A DNA stretch of 64,000 nucleotides from [Clostridium] aminophilum DSM 10710 (GCF_000711825.1 NZ_JONJ01000001.1:372001-436000), one strand, 5' to 3'. Counted from the stretch's first letter, positions 8,948 through 18,226 are shown. The notes: a model not told the origin generated them from the sequence alone. Program-made: numbers and translations.

Positions 8948-9604
8948 TTAATTCAGCTGCATATTCTCGACTTCCTCGCGGCGCGTTACCAGCTCGTTGA
9001 CGATATTTTCCGTCTTGGTTCCGGCACTGCCCTTCTCCTGCGCCAGTCCGTCGGTTGTCCACGCATTGTACATGGTCTCGTAGAAGGTCACGGTGAAAGT
9101 GCACTTTACCGCGCCGGCCGCCAGATCCTGCTCCTTTTCGCCGTCGATCGCGATATCCCGGATGAGACACCGGTATTTGCAGTGATAGAGCCGTTCCAGC
9201 ATTCTTCTGGCATCCGCGTAGCTGTTTGCGTTAAAGGATGCCGTAACCGTCCGGCGGACCGCGTCGTCCACCGCCGTCGCCTGTTCAAAGCTGAAGTTGA
9301 AGTAAGATGCTTCGGCAAAAATGTCATTCAGCTCGACGATCTCATTTTTAAGGTTGTTATAGCTCTCTACGGTACTTTCGCTTTCTTCCCGGCCCTTCCG
9401 GATCGCCTCGTTCATCTTCTTTATCTGCGTACTCTTCATGAGATACAGCTGATACTCATCCTGAAGATTCTCCAGATTATAGGATGTCCGCGCATTGTCG
9501 AGCGCACGGTACACCGTCTCATAGTAGAGAAGCCCGGCCAGAATGATGGCAAGAAGAAAGAGGAGTGCTTTTTCTTTTCGGGTAAATGCTCTGTTCAGAA
9601 TCAT
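8948..9604 (-). CDS. pilO: PilO-like inner-membrane alignment protein
   Basis: The 218-residue protein has a short cytoplasmic basic start, one membrane helix at about residues 15-30 (LLFLLAIILAGLLYYE), a periplasm-side coiled coil (about 35-90) and a C-terminal ferredoxin-like segment. This is the layout of PilO/GspM, which pairs with PilN to hold the assembly platform together. The start codon overlaps the pilN stop (ATGA), indicating translational coupling. Sequence similarity to classical PilO is weak by eye, so the name rests on topology, length and gene order pilM-pilN-pilO. Confidence 0.72.
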   Translation of the reverse strand: MILNRAFTRKEKALLFLLAIILAGLLYYETVYRALDNARTSYNLENLQDEYQLYLMKSTQIKKMNEAIRKGREESESTVESYNNLKNEIVELNDIFAEASYFNFSFEQATAVDDAVRRTVTASFNANSYADARRMLERLYHCKYRCLIRDIAIDGEKEQDLAAGAVKCTFTVTFYETMYNAWTTDGLAQEKGSAGTKTENIVNELVTRREEVENMQLN

Positions 9605-10488
9605 CCTGCCGCCCCCTCTCCTTCTGCGGCGCTCTGCGCCTGTTCCGGTACTGCCGGTGCATCCGGTGCTGCCGCATTCTCCGGTACGGCTCCCTCGCCG
9701 TTCTCACCGGCCGGTGCCGTATCGGTGCCGGCTGCTATCGCCGCGCCGTCTCCTGTCACAGCGGAAGGTGCTGCATCTGTCTCCGTCTCCTCACCTTCCG
9801 GGTTGAGACGGATCCCACGTTCCGCCGCTTCCTGTTCTCTTGCGGCCAGAAGATCCTCCACCGCCTGCGGCGTGCGGAAATGGATGGTCATCTCCGTGGT
9901 GACGTCACCGGAACCGACCTGTGCCGTATCCTGTTTTTTCTCGAGCGTTGCGGCGTTGGATACCGTCACATACTCAACAATATCCTGATGCTCCAGGTTC
10001 TGGACCACCTCGGATACATTGGCCAGCTTCAGGGTGTTAATTGTGAGAACCGCATCGTTCCCGGAAATCTTGATTGCGATCAGCGCCTCCTTCGGGCGAA
10101 GTTCGTTCTCGATCACGTCGAGGACGGCCATGCGGTCCTGTTCGGCCTTCTCCTCATCGTTCAGATATCCGTTGCCGTAGCGGCTGTACTCCGCGCGGAT
10201 GCGCTCATAATCGGTCGTCTCCGCGCGCATGCGGCTGATCTCGCTGAGCCGCTGGTTATAAGCGGTCTCCAGCCGGTTGATCTCGTTGATATCCTCATAA
10301 ATGACGAATTTCGTGAACAGTGCAACCGCTGTCATAAATGCGGCAAAGCACAGAATCGCGATCACGTTCTTGCGCTTCCTGTTCTCGATAATAAAGAGGT
10401 TGATCGATGTTTTTTCCGGATATCGTCCGCCCTTTCCAAACTCACGTAAGGGCTTTCGCAGCTTCGTATTCTCTTTTTTCTTTGCCAC
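9601..10488 (-). CDS. pilN: PilN-like inner-membrane protein with disordered tail
   Basis: Read from a GTG at 10488 with GGAG eight bases upstream, the protein has 295 residues; a longer GTG start at 10518 would run into pilM. It has a basic cytoplasmic tail of ~50 residues, one membrane helix (VIAILCFAAFMTAVALF), a coiled coil, and a small alpha-beta domain to about residue 215. The N-terminal tail is where PilN binds PilM. The last ~65 residues are Ala, Glu, Pro and Thr rich and probably disordered, which is not usual for PilN. Gene order and topology support the call. Confidence 0.75.
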   Translation of the reverse strand: MAKKKENTKLRKPLREFGKGGRYPEKTSINLFIIENRKRKNVIAILCFAAFMTAVALFTKFVIYEDINEINRLETAYNQRLSEISRMRAETTDYERIRAEYSRYGNGYLNDEEKAEQDRMAVLDVIENELRPKEALIAIKISGNDAVLTINTLKLANVSEVVQNLEHQDIVEYVTVSNAATLEKKQDTAQVGSGDVTTEMTIHFRTPQAVEDLLAAREQEAAERGIRLNPEGEETETDAAPSAVTGDGAAIAAGTDTAPAGENGEGAVPENAAAPDAPAVPEQAQSAAEGEGAAG

Positions 10489-10501
10489 GTCTCTCACTCC
10501 C

Positions 10502-11800
10502 TTACTCGATGACTGCACCGTATGCCTGCGGGCCCATGATCAGTTCCGGAATCGCCTCGGAACCGTCGATCATCTCAGTAATCGGCCGGACCGGAAGTCC
10601 GGTCATCTCGTGGATCCGTTCGTAGAGGTCGTCCATGTTCAGGCCTTTCCCGAAATAGTGCAGGCACTCGATGGTGTTGTTCGGATTGTTGTAGTTATAG
10701 AAGTTGATGGTACGCATGACTTCCGTCGCGACAGCATCCAGACGGTCCTGCACGGATTTTGTCTGCATGATGCCGTCCTGATTCTGTTCGAGAATCAGCC
10801 GCGCGATGTGCGGATCCAGTCCCTGCTCCGACACGATCATATCCAGCAGGTCCTTCGCGCCGCCGACCAGTGTTCGGGTGATCTCGTAGGAGCCGCCCGA
10901 GTAAAAATGGATTCTCGTGCCGCCGTGTCCAAGGTCCAGAACGGCAAAGTCCTTCGGCGCATCCTTCTTCTCCGGTAGCGGTTCGGCAGCCAACTCCGGC
11001 TTATCCTCCTCCGGCTCAGAACCGGTGCCGGTCATGACACCTTTCTCAGCGTCTGTCCCGTCCGGACTCAGCGCCGATATCGTCTTCTCCGCCGCGGCGG
11101 GATCCGTGTAATACGTGAATGGATTAAATCCCTGATATTCACGGGTTTCCGTGCTTCCGTCCGCAGTCCCGGATGCCGCCGCGGCCACCGGACCTGCGAA
11201 GACGGACGAATCGATGCCCCGTCCGAAATCCGACTTTTCTTTTTCCGCAGTCTGTACCGGTTCCGCCGGCGCGTCGTCCAAAACCCGGATCGGAAGCGGT
11301 TTCTGATTCAGCACGCTCTGCACTGCCAGAACATCCGGCACAAGTTTTACCAGTTTCAGGCCTGCCCGGTGCATCATGTCACGGTACTGCGCAATCTTCT
11401 GTTTGGAGATGGCACAGATGGTCAGTTCCATCGTCCGCTCGCCCATGGCGCGGACTGCATAGTCGTAGACGTATTCCGACGCTTCTCCGGTGACATAGTC
11501 ATGAAACTCATACGGAAGATTCACCATGAGCTGGGAAACGGTCATCTTCGGAAGCCGCACTCTCCGGATATAATAACTTTTCTCCGGAAGCGCCACTGCG
11601 CACTTTCTGCAGCGAATACCGTTTTCCCGCATCGCCTCACGGATAAAGTCGCCGGCCGCCGTGAACGCGCGGATCTGACTGTTGACCACCATGTTATCCG
11701 GAACCGGCACGCTGATGCATCGTTCGATCGCAGTGCCGTTCACGACAACAATCTTCATGTTGTAATTACCGATGTCAAAACCCAGCATCTTCTTTGCCAT
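10502..11800 (-). CDS. pilM: PilM, actin-like pilus assembly protein with a disordered insert
   Basis: The 432-residue protein is a cytoplasmic actin-fold ATPase that links PilN/PilO to the motor. The N-terminus LGFDIGNYNMKIV is the phosphate-1 motif and FAVLDLGHGGTRIHFY (about residue 300) is the phosphate-2 motif. Between roughly residues 170 and 290 is a low-complexity stretch rich in Ala, Glu, Pro, Asp and Ser that interrupts the fold; classical PilM is about 350 residues long. The ATG at 11800 has an AGGGG ribosome site six bases upstream; an alternative start two codons earlier is less likely. It is directly followed by pilN with a 13-base gap. Confidence 0.88.
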   Translation of the reverse strand: MAKKMLGFDIGNYNMKIVVVNGTAIERCISVPVPDNMVVNSQIRAFTAAGDFIREAMRENGIRCRKCAVALPEKSYYIRRVRLPKMTVSQLMVNLPYEFHDYVTGEASEYVYDYAVRAMGERTMELTICAISKQKIAQYRDMMHRAGLKLVKLVPDVLAVQSVLNQKPLPIRVLDDAPAEPVQTAEKEKSDFGRGIDSSVFAGPVAAAASGTADGSTETREYQGFNPFTYYTDPAAAEKTISALSPDGTDAEKGVMTGTGSEPEEDKPELAAEPLPEKKDAPKDFAVLDLGHGGTRIHFYSGGSYEITRTLVGGAKDLLDMIVSEQGLDPHIARLILEQNQDGIMQTKSVQDRLDAVATEVMRTINFYNYNNPNNTIECLHYFGKGLNMDDLYERIHEMTGLPVRPITEMIDGSEAIPELIMGPQAYGAVIE

Positions 11801-11877
11801 ACGCAACCCCTTTTATCTTACAATTCCGCCGCCGGCTTCCGCTCCCGGCGTGTTCGGTACGCTGAACCTGCCGCAGT

Positions 11878-12705
11878 CTATACCCCGAGAAGGCTCAGAT
11901 ACCACCGGATCACCGGATCACCGAAGAGGAATGTGATCATAAATGCCGCCGAGATCGACGGCCCGAACGGGATCCTCTCCTGCCGCATTCCCCACGCGAA
12001 GATCAGTCCGATGAAACAGGACACCATCACACACAGGAGTCCGCCTGTCGCACCGAGGTACAATCCCGCAGCAAAAAACAGTTTGATGTCTCCGCCGCCG
12101 AGACTCTCTTTCCCGGTCACCCGGTCAAAGATCAGCGAAATGATCAGGATCGCTCCGCCGACCGCAATTCCCGAAACCGTCCCGAGAAGATATCCTTTTC
12201 CGATCAGTGCGCCGAAATTCTCCGACACGTTCTCCATGCCACTCAGGGCCGCCGTCGCCTGCTCCCGGAGAATCAGCGGAAGCGTAACCGCCCAGAGCGC
12301 GATAATCGCCAGAATAAACCGGTCCGGAATCAGAAAGGACTCCAGATCAACCAGTGACAGCACAAAGAGAAAACAGAAGAGAAGCACGGCCCGCGCCGTC
12401 TCCATCGTCAGTCCGAACCGCAGCACACAGAGGACGAATCCCGCACCGCTCAGAATCTCCGCGATCACATACCGCGGGGAGATCTTCCCGTTGCAATACC
12501 GGCATTTTCCATGGAGGAGAAACCAGCTGAACACCGGGATGAGGTCCAGGACACCCAGCGGATGTCCGCACGCGGGACAATGGCTCCGGCCGTGAAGAAT
12601 ACTCTCATGGTGAACGATCCGCCACGCCCAGCAGTTGAAAAAGCTCCCGAAGGCGCTCCCGGCGAAAAAAGCCACGATCAGAATATAAGCCGCCAGAAAC
12701 GGCAT
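11878..12705 (-). CDS. pilD: Prepilin leader peptidase/N-methyltransferase PilD
   Basis: This polytopic A24 aspartic protease cuts the prepilin leaders and methylates the new N-terminus. It shows the N-terminal GSFFNCWAWR motif, a zinc-binding pair of CxxC motifs (CPACG, CRYCN) characteristic of the bifunctional enzymes, and GGGDIKLFFAAG carrying one catalytic Asp; the other Asp is in LVDLES. About eight membrane helices are visible. The ATG at 12705 has GGAG nine bases upstream; a TTG at 12729 after AAGGGGAAAA is an alternative start. It is the first gene of the pilus operon, downstream of a TATAAT promoter. Confidence 0.92.
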   Translation of the reverse strand: MPFLAAYILIVAFFAGSAFGSFFNCWAWRIVHHESILHGRSHCPACGHPLGVLDLIPVFSWFLLHGKCRYCNGKISPRYVIAEILSGAGFVLCVLRFGLTMETARAVLLFCFLFVLSLVDLESFLIPDRFILAIIALWAVTLPLILREQATAALSGMENVSENFGALIGKGYLLGTVSGIAVGGAILIISLIFDRVTGKESLGGGDIKLFFAAGLYLGATGGLLCVMVSCFIGLIFAWGMRQERIPFGPSISAAFMITFLFGDPVIRWYLSLLGV

Positions 12706-12768
12706 ACCCGCAATCTCCTGGAAACTCAATTTTCCCCTTCTTTCCTTGCTGAACCGGTCTTTTCAAAA

Positions 12769-12818
12769 CAGCGTTTTTGTGTCATAGGGAAATCCGGAGA
12801 AATCCCTTATGATGCAAG
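12769..12818 (+). repeat. Partial copy (3' hairpin) of the dispersed two-hairpin element
   Basis: AGCGTTTTTGTGTCATAGGG and the following inverted AAATCC-GGAG-AAATCCC match the terminal hairpin of the copies at 18.3 and 23.3 kb. The 5' half is absent. It lies in the leader of the pilus operon. Confidence 0.65.
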
Positions 12819-12862
12819 ATAGACAGCCCCACAGGAATTGTCCTATTTGTCAGCTGTCTATC
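12818..12862 (-). promoter_or_regulatory. Stable hairpin in the pilus operon leader
   Basis: GATAGACAGC pairs perfectly with GCTGTCTATC, with an inner AGGA/TCCT pair. It is transcribed ~20-60 nt after the predicted start of the pilD operon. No T-run follows. It does not match the c-di-GMP riboswitch consensus I know. Confidence 0.5.
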
Positions 12863-12880
12863 CTTAATTTCTTATATTAA

Positions 12881-12909
12881 ATTATATCATCTTCATGTTG
12901 TACTTACAA
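12881..12909 (-). promoter_or_regulatory. Promoter of the pilus operon
   Basis: On the minus strand TTGTAA, a 17-base spacer and a perfect TATAAT precede pilD by about 170 bases. The weak -35 suggests the promoter may be regulated. Confidence 0.6.
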
Positions 12910-13111
12910 CATTTCCATCAATCCGGAATTTATTTTCATCTTTGCGGAATCGGCTTCTTTTCGGGCTTTTTTTGCAAATAATGTTTTTTATTATTTGAAC
13001 TCTCTGCCCTGCCGCGAATCCGATTTCATTTAGCCGGAAGATTATGGATTCCGACGGCTGTATGCTCACAGGCTGATACTGCCGTAAAGCAGAATTCATC
13101 CGACCGGAAGA

Positions 13112-14716
13112 TTATTTCTCGTGGTAGGCAACCGCTGCCTTTACGAGACCGCGGAATAACGGGTGCGCCTTGTTCGGTCTGGATTTCAGTTCCGGATGCG
13201 CCTGTGTTCCGATAAAGAACGGGTGATCCGGGATCTCCACCATCTCGACGATGCGGTTGTCCGGGGAAAGACCGGACAGGCGCATTCCGCCTTTGCGGAG
13301 CGGCTCGCGGTAATCGTTGTTGAACTCATAGCGGTGTCTGTGTCTCTCGGAGATCTCTCTTGTTCCGTAGAGTTCTTCCGCCAGAGATCCCTCTTCCAGA
13401 ACACACGGATACGCGCCGAGACGAAGGGTTCCGCCGATATTTTCCACATCCTTCTGCTCCGGCAGAAGATCGATCACCGGATGCATGGTCTCCGGCGCAA
13501 GCTCGGAGGAGTTCGCATCGTCATAGCCGAGCACGTGTCTTGAGAACTCGATGACCGCCATCTGCATGCCGAGGCAGATGCCGAGATACGGGATGCGGTT
13601 CTCTCTGGCGTATTTTACGCAGGCGATCATGCCTTCGGTACCACGGTTTCCGAAGCCTCCCGGAACGAGAATACCGTCGACGCCCTCCAGCAGTTTATCC
13701 GTTCCTTCCCGCTCCACAACCTCGGTGTCAATCCAGCGGATCTTTACGTCGGCGCGGTTTGCAAAGCCGCCGTGCTTCAGGGCCTCAACCACACTGAGGT
13801 AGGCGTCGTGAAGCTCGGTATATTTTCCGCAGATCGCGATCTCCGCGCTGTGCTCCGGATGATTGAGGGCATCCACCATCGCCTTCCAGTCACACAGATC
13901 CGGCTTCGGGCAGTCGAGTTTCAGGCTCTCACAGACCACATCCGCCAGATGTTCGTCTTCCATCATCAGCGGCACTTCATAGAGGGATCCGCAGTCCAGA
14001 TTCTCGATTACATGGCTGACCGGAACGTTGCAGAAGAGCGCGATCTTGTCCTTGATGTGCTGTCCCAGCGGATAATCGGTACGGCATACCAGAATGTCCG
14101 GACGGATTCCCATGCGCATCAGCTCCCGGACGCTCATCTGCGTCGGCTTGGTCTTGAGTTCCTGAGACGCTTTCAGATACGGCACAAGGGTAACGTGGAT
14201 CATGATGGCGTTCTCGTGGCCGACATCGAACTGGAACTGGCGGATCGCCTCAAAGAACGGGGTGGACTCGATATCGCCGGCGGTTCCGCCGATCTCAATG
14301 ATGGCGATGCGGTCCTCATCCGGATTCTCCGGACGGTAGAAACGGGATTTGATCTCATTGGTGATATGCGGGATGACCTGAACGGTGCCGCCGCCGTAAT
14401 CTCCGTGGCGCTCCTTGTTCAGAACGGACCAGTAGATCTTACCGCTGGTCACGTTGGAATTGCGGTTCAGGCTCTCATCGATAAAACGCTCATAGTGGCC
14501 GAGGTCCAGATCCGTCTCGGTTCCGTCATCGGTGACAAAGACCTCGCCGTGCTGTGTCGGGTTCATGGTTCCCGGATCCACATTGATATACGGATCAAAC
14601 TTCTGCATGGTCACTTTATAGCCGCGCGCTTTCAGCAGTCTTCCGAGAGACGCCGCGGTGATTCCTTTTCCGAGTCCCGATACGACACCGCCCGATACAA
14701 ATACATACTTTACCAT
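13112..14716 (-). CDS. pyrG: CTP synthase
   Basis: PyrG makes CTP from UTP, ATP and glutamine, the last step of pyrimidine nucleotide synthesis. The 534-residue protein starts [19 protein letters not shown], the P-loop of the synthetase domain, and ends with a class I glutamine amidotransferase domain (about residues 290-534) with the nucleophile in LGICLGMQ and the HPE of the triad near 510. Length is normal. It appears to be a single-gene unit with dapL 280 bases upstream in the same direction. I looked for the GGGC-run leader attenuator known for Gram-positive pyrG and did not find it. Confidence 0.97.
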   Translation of the reverse strand: MVKYVFVSGGVVSGLGKGITAASLGRLLKARGYKVTMQKFDPYINVDPGTMNPTQHGEVFVTDDGTETDLDLGHYERFIDESLNRNSNVTSGKIYWSVLNKERHGDYGGGTVQVIPHITNEIKSRFYRPENPDEDRIAIIEIGGTAGDIESTPFFEAIRQFQFDVGHENAIMIHVTLVPYLKASQELKTKPTQMSVRELMRMGIRPDILVCRTDYPLGQHIKDKIALFCNVPVSHVIENLDCGSLYEVPLMMEDEHLADVVCESLKLDCPKPDLCDWKAMVDALNHPEHSAEIAICGKYTELHDAYLSVVEALKHGGFANRADVKIRWIDTEVVEREGTDKLLEGVDGILVPGGFGNRGTEGMIACVKYARENRIPYLGICLGMQMAVIEFSRHVLGYDDANSSELAPETMHPVIDLLPEQKDVENIGGTLRLGAYPCVLEEGSLAEELYGTREISERHRHRYEFNNDYREPLRKGGMRLSGLSPDNRIVEMVEIPDHPFFIGTQAHPELKSRPNKAHPLFRGLVKAAVAYHEK

Positions 14717-14996
14717 TTTTCTTTTCCTCTCTTTCTGTTCCCTTTCTTCCCTTTCTTCCTTATGTTACATTCCCTTACGGCAGATCCTTCTGCCGGATCC
14801 CGCGCCCGGGGCCGCCGTCCGCCGTTTTCCGACATTCCCGCGGCCCCACCGGTCTTTCATCACGCACATCGAAGCGGCATCCGCTCACCGTTTTCCGGCA
14901 TTCCCGCGAACCCGCCGCCTGCGCAAAAGCACAGCGCCGGAACCGCTTTGGCTCCGACGCGTGAAACTCATAATGTATTACGGATGAACTTCGGAA
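14717..14996 (-). other. dapL-pyrG intergenic region
   Basis: 280 bases, GC-rich in the middle. It contains a small perfect hairpin, CGGCAGA-TCCT-TCTGCCG at 14778-14795, and two imperfect copies of CGTTTTCCGRCATTCCCGCG near 14823 and 14887. No clear promoter, terminator or gene is visible. Confidence 0.5.
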
Positions 14997-16190
14997 TCAT
15001 TTGAAATACTCGTAGAACTTCTTCATAGCTTCCTCGGTTGCCTCTCTTGTGGAAAATGCCGTCAGACGGAAGAAATTTTTTCCGGCCGGACCGAAGCCCG
15101 CGCCCGGCGTTCCGACGATACCGAGCTCATTTAACAATACGCGGAAGAACTCCCAGGATTCCATGCCGTTCGGGCACTTGAACCATACATACGGCGAGTT
15201 CTTTCCGCCGGTGTAGAAGATCCCGAGTCTGTCCATCGTGTCGGTCATGATCTTCGCGTTCTCGCGGTAGTAGTCGATATTCTCCTTTACTTCCTTCTCA
15301 CCTTCCGGAGTAAATACCGCAGCCGCGCCGCGCTGAACGATGTATGCGGTTCCGTTGAATTTGGTGCACTGGCGGCGGAGCCACATCTTGTTGAGGCTTC
15401 TTCCGTCGCGGATAAGATCCAGCGGAACAACGGTGTATCCACAGCGGGTTCCGGTGAAGCCGGCCGTCTTCGAGAAGGAGCAGATCTCGATCGCACAGGT
15501 CTTCGCGCCCTCGATCTCGAAAATGCTGTGCGGCATATCGCCGGTCACGAAGCACTCATACGCCGCATCAAACAGGATCACGCTTCCATGCGCATTTGCA
15601 TAATCCACCCAGACCTTCAGCTGCTCGTGATTGTAAACCGCGCCGGTCGGATTGTTCGGGGAGCACAGGTAAATGATGTCCGGAACCTCGTCCGTCTTCC
15701 GGTCTTCCGGCATCGGAAGGAAACCGTTTGCCTCATTTGCCTCCGCAAAGATCACGCGGCGGCCGTCCATCGTGTTGGTGTCCACATACACTGGATAAAC
15801 CGGGTCCGGGACAAGCACGAGGTTATCCTCCGCAAAGATGTTCAGGATATTGCCGCAGTCGCTCTTGGCGCCGTCCGAGATGAAGATCTCATCCGGATCG
15901 AGGGAAACGCCGTAATCCGCATAGTACTTCCGGACAGAATCCTTGAGGAAGTCATATCCCTGCTCCGGACCGTATCCGTGAAATGTCTCCGTTTTTCCCT
16001 GCTCTTCTGCCGCATCCTGCATCGCTTTCACCACGGTTTTCGCGAGCGGTCTCGTCACATCGCCGATGCCCATGCGGATGACCTTGCGGTCCGGGTTCGC
16101 TTTCTGGAAATCCGCGACCAGACGCGCCACCTCCGCAAACAGATAACTCTCGCTGACATTTCCAAAATTGCTGTTGATCTTTGCTGCCAT
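14997..16190 (-). CDS. dapL: LL-diaminopimelate aminotransferase
   Basis: This 397-residue PLP fold-type I enzyme converts tetrahydrodipicolinate directly to LL-diaminopimelate, the short DapL route to lysine and peptidoglycan. The PLP lysine is in SFSKTAGFTGTRCGY (about residue 245), and the N-terminal GIGDVTRPL and GYGPEQGYDFL segments are characteristic of DapL rather than general aspartate aminotransferases. It follows the ANTAR regulator and glnA on the same strand with a 100-base T/C-rich gap, so it may be read through from glnA and link diaminopimelate supply to nitrogen status. Confidence 0.94.
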   Translation of the reverse strand: MAAKINSNFGNVSESYLFAEVARLVADFQKANPDRKVIRMGIGDVTRPLAKTVVKAMQDAAEEQGKTETFHGYGPEQGYDFLKDSVRKYYADYGVSLDPDEIFISDGAKSDCGNILNIFAEDNLVLVPDPVYPVYVDTNTMDGRRVIFAEANEANGFLPMPEDRKTDEVPDIIYLCSPNNPTGAVYNHEQLKVWVDYANAHGSVILFDAAYECFVTGDMPHSIFEIEGAKTCAIEICSFSKTAGFTGTRCGYTVVPLDLIRDGRSLNKMWLRRQCTKFNGTAYIVQRGAAAVFTPEGEKEVKENIDYYRENAKIMTDTMDRLGIFYTGGKNSPYVWFKCPNGMESWEFFRVLLNELGIVGTPGAGFGPAGKNFFRLTAFSTREATEEAMKKFYEYFK

Positions 16191-16290
16191 GATATCTGAC
16201 CTTTCTGTAAACGGTTTACCTTGTTTCCTTTTTCTGTTTCTTTTTCTGTTTCCTTTTCTGTTGTCTTTTCCGGATTCCGCTTCCGATCGT

Positions 16291-16878
16291 TTACGGGAAA
16301 TGATCCAGTCTGCGGATCAGATCCTGCGCCGCCTCGCGCTTGGTGATGCACGAATCCATCGCCAGTTTTTCGATGTACCGGTGCGCCTCTTCTTCCGTCA
16401 TATGCTTTTTCTCGACGAGAACGCATTTCGCGCGGCTGACAATCCGGAGATCATCGAGTTTCCGGCGCAGGAGCGCGTTTTCATTTTCCAGTTTCCGCAC
16501 TTTCTGCTGGGAGGAGAGAAGAACGCCGATCGTCTGAGCGATGGCCTGCCGCGTCGTCGGGCGGGCCAGAACGAAAATGCCGGCGGAAGCGGCACGGTAC
16601 TGTACCTGATCATAGACATCCGCCTTCACCAGAAGGAGAATGCCGATGTTCCGCGACTGCGCAAGCTCGATCGCCTCCCGGATACCGGGGGAATCGGTGA
16701 GCGGCGAGTAGATCATCAGCAGATCCACCGGCTCACGCTGTATTTTCTGCAGCGCCAGCGTCATGGATGTCACGGTATACACATGGCCGATCTCTGCCGG
16801 CAATGCGGACCGCATCGTCGTCTGAATCGCCGGCGTGGGTGCCGCGATCAGGACCGTTCCCTGGCCCTTCCCTGCCAT
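16291..16878 (-). CDS. ANTAR-domain response regulator (RNA-binding antiterminator)
   Basis: The 195-residue protein, from an ATG with AGGGAGG five bases upstream, has a receiver-like domain (about 8-120) and a C-terminal ANTAR helical domain (about 130-190: VEKKHMTEEEAHRYIEKLAM...). ANTAR proteins bind dual hairpins in nascent RNA and prevent termination. The receiver domain looks degenerate: the expected phosphorylated Asp position is replaced by a segment without a clear DD pair (LLMIYSPLTD), so control may be by partner or ligand and not by phosphorylation. It sits directly downstream of glnA and faces the asnB-glnN operon; both have leaders with terminators, making them natural targets. 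Confidence 0.85.
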   Translation of the reverse strand: MAGKGQGTVLIAAPTPAIQTTMRSALPAEIGHVYTVTSMTLALQKIQREPVDLLMIYSPLTDSPGIREAIELAQSRNIGILLLVKADVYDQVQYRAASAGIFVLARPTTRQAIAQTIGVLLSSQQKVRKLENENALLRRKLDDLRIVSRAKCVLVEKKHMTEEEAHRYIEKLAMDSCITKREAAQDLIRRLDHFP

Positions 16879-16984
16879 GTGTACCTCCCTTCCGACCGTC
16901 ATTGGTCTGGTTGTTTCCTTTCTTCGCCTTACGGGCTCATTTCCGCGCCCGCCGGTGCTTTACGGCCGTATTGCCTCTGCCGTA

Positions 16985-18226
16985 TCACCGGCTTCTTTCG
17001 CAGTAGAGCCGCAGAATATTCTCCGGAAGAACATTCTTTACAAATATACTGTCTGCCGCGTAGCGGATCGCCTCTTCGAGCTTGCTCGGAAGCTTTTTCA
17101 TCGTCTCCGTCAGCCGCGGATCCGCCGTGTAAAGGTTCTGATCCACCGGATCCGGCGGCGTCAGATGACGCTTTACGCCGTCGATGCCGGCATAGATCAG
17201 CATCGCGTACGCCAGATACGGATTGGCGGTCGGGTCCGGTGAGCGGAGCTCGAACCGTCTTCCTTCCGTTCCCTTCACCGCCGGAATGCGGATCAGCTGC
17301 GAGCGGTTCTGCTCAGACCAGCTCACAAAGCCCGGCGCTTTCATATTGCCGAGTCTCCGGTAGGATGCCGGTGTTGGATTCAGGAACAGGGTGATCTCAC
17401 GGATATGCTCCATGATGCCCGCCATGAATTCCATATTCAGCTTCCGCACTTCCTCGTCGTCCGGCTCGGACTCATCGTCCTTCATCACGGAAATATTCAG
17501 ATGCATGCCGTTTCCCGGCGCATCGTCGATCGGCTTCGGCGAAAAGTCCGCCCACATGCCGTTGGCCTCCGCGATGCTCTTGACCACCCATTTGAACGTC
17601 AGGTTGTTGTCGGCCGCGGTCAGCGCATCGCTGTAGCGGAAGTCGATCTCGTTCTGACCCGGTCCCTGTTCGTGATGGGAAGCCTCCGGCCGGATCCCCA
17701 TATCGATCAGGGAGAAGCAGATGTCCCGGCGGATGTTCGCGCCGCGGTCCAGAGGCTCGCTGTCCATGTAGGACGCGTGATCCTGCGGAATTCTGGTCGG
17801 CTCACCGTTCTCGTCGAGACGGAAGAGATAGAATTCCACCTCCGCGCCGAAATAGACCCGGATACCGGCCTGATGCGCCGCGACGATGGCCTGCTTCAGG
17901 ATCTGTCTGGTGTCTTCGCCGTAGATCTTGCCGCTCGGATACCGGACATCGCAGAACATTCTCGCGACCTTTCCCTCGATCGGCCGCCACGGAACGATGG
18001 TCAGCGTGTCCGGATCCGGATCCAGGAACAGATCGCTGCGGACTCCGTCATCAAAGCCCGCGATCGCCGAAGCGTCGAAGGATATGCCGCCGCGGAACGC
18101 CCGCTCCAGTTCATCCGGCATGATCGCGATATTTTTCTGTACGCCGAACGCATCGATGTACATCAGTTTGATGAACTGGATGTTCTCTTCTTCAATGAAA
18201 TTCTTTACATCCTGCGTCGATTTCAT
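16985..18226 (-). CDS. glnA: Glutamine synthetase, type I
   Basis: GlnA condenses ammonium and glutamate to glutamine. The 413-residue protein has the beta-grasp domain (about 10-95), the catalytic domain with EVEFYLF, PGQNEIDFRY, GNGMHLNISV and ENRSQLIRIPA-like motifs (here EQNRSQLIRIPA), and ends LYCERSR. It is about 30 residues shorter than standard GS-I alpha and lacks an obvious adenylylation loop Tyr, consistent with Gram-positive enzymes controlled by feedback and transcription. It is preceded by a ~280-nt leader with an intrinsic terminator and followed by the ANTAR gene in the same transcript. Confidence 0.94.
   Translation of the reverse strand: MKSTQDVKNFIEEENIQFIKLMYIDAFGVQKNIAIMPDELERAFRGGISFDASAIAGFDDGVRSDLFLDPDPDTLTIVPWRPIEGKVARMFCDVRYPSGKIYGEDTRQILKQAIVAAHQAGIRVYFGAEVEFYLFRLDENGEPTRIPQDHASYMDSEPLDRGANIRRDICFSLIDMGIRPEASHHEQGPGQNEIDFRYSDALTAADNNLTFKWVVKSIAEANGMWADFSPKPIDDAPGNGMHLNISVMKDDESEPDDEEVRKLNMEFMAGIMEHIREITLFLNPTPASYRRLGNMKAPGFVSWSEQNRSQLIRIPAVKGTEGRRFELRSPDPTANPYLAYAMLIYAGIDGVKRHLTPPDPVDQNLYTADPRLTETMKKLPSKLEEAIRYAADSIFVKNVLPENILRLYCERSR

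Larger units (their letters stand above)
12706..13111 (-). other. pyrG-pilD intergenic region
   Basis: The pilD-proximal half is the ~150-nt leader of the pilus operon, with two hairpins and the promoter listed separately. The pyrG-proximal half (12910-13111) is AT-rich and carries the 12-mer CCGGAAGATTAT twice (near 13034 and at 13099, the second at the pyrG end). I see no clear terminator for pyrG and no credible gene. Confidence 0.5.

Noticed and set aside
7676-9988. A 770-codon plus-strand open frame
   Set aside because: It is antisense to pilB, pilO and pilN, has no ribosome site, and its translation is Arg/His/Leu-rich as expected from a shadow of GC-rich genes.
12730-12880. c-di-GMP riboswitch before the pilus operon
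   Set aside because: The hairpins lack the conserved cores of the class I and class II aptamers as far as I can read them.
12893-13099. A 68-codon gene between pyrG and pilD
   Set aside because: No ribosome site, low-complexity composition and overlap with a promoter region.
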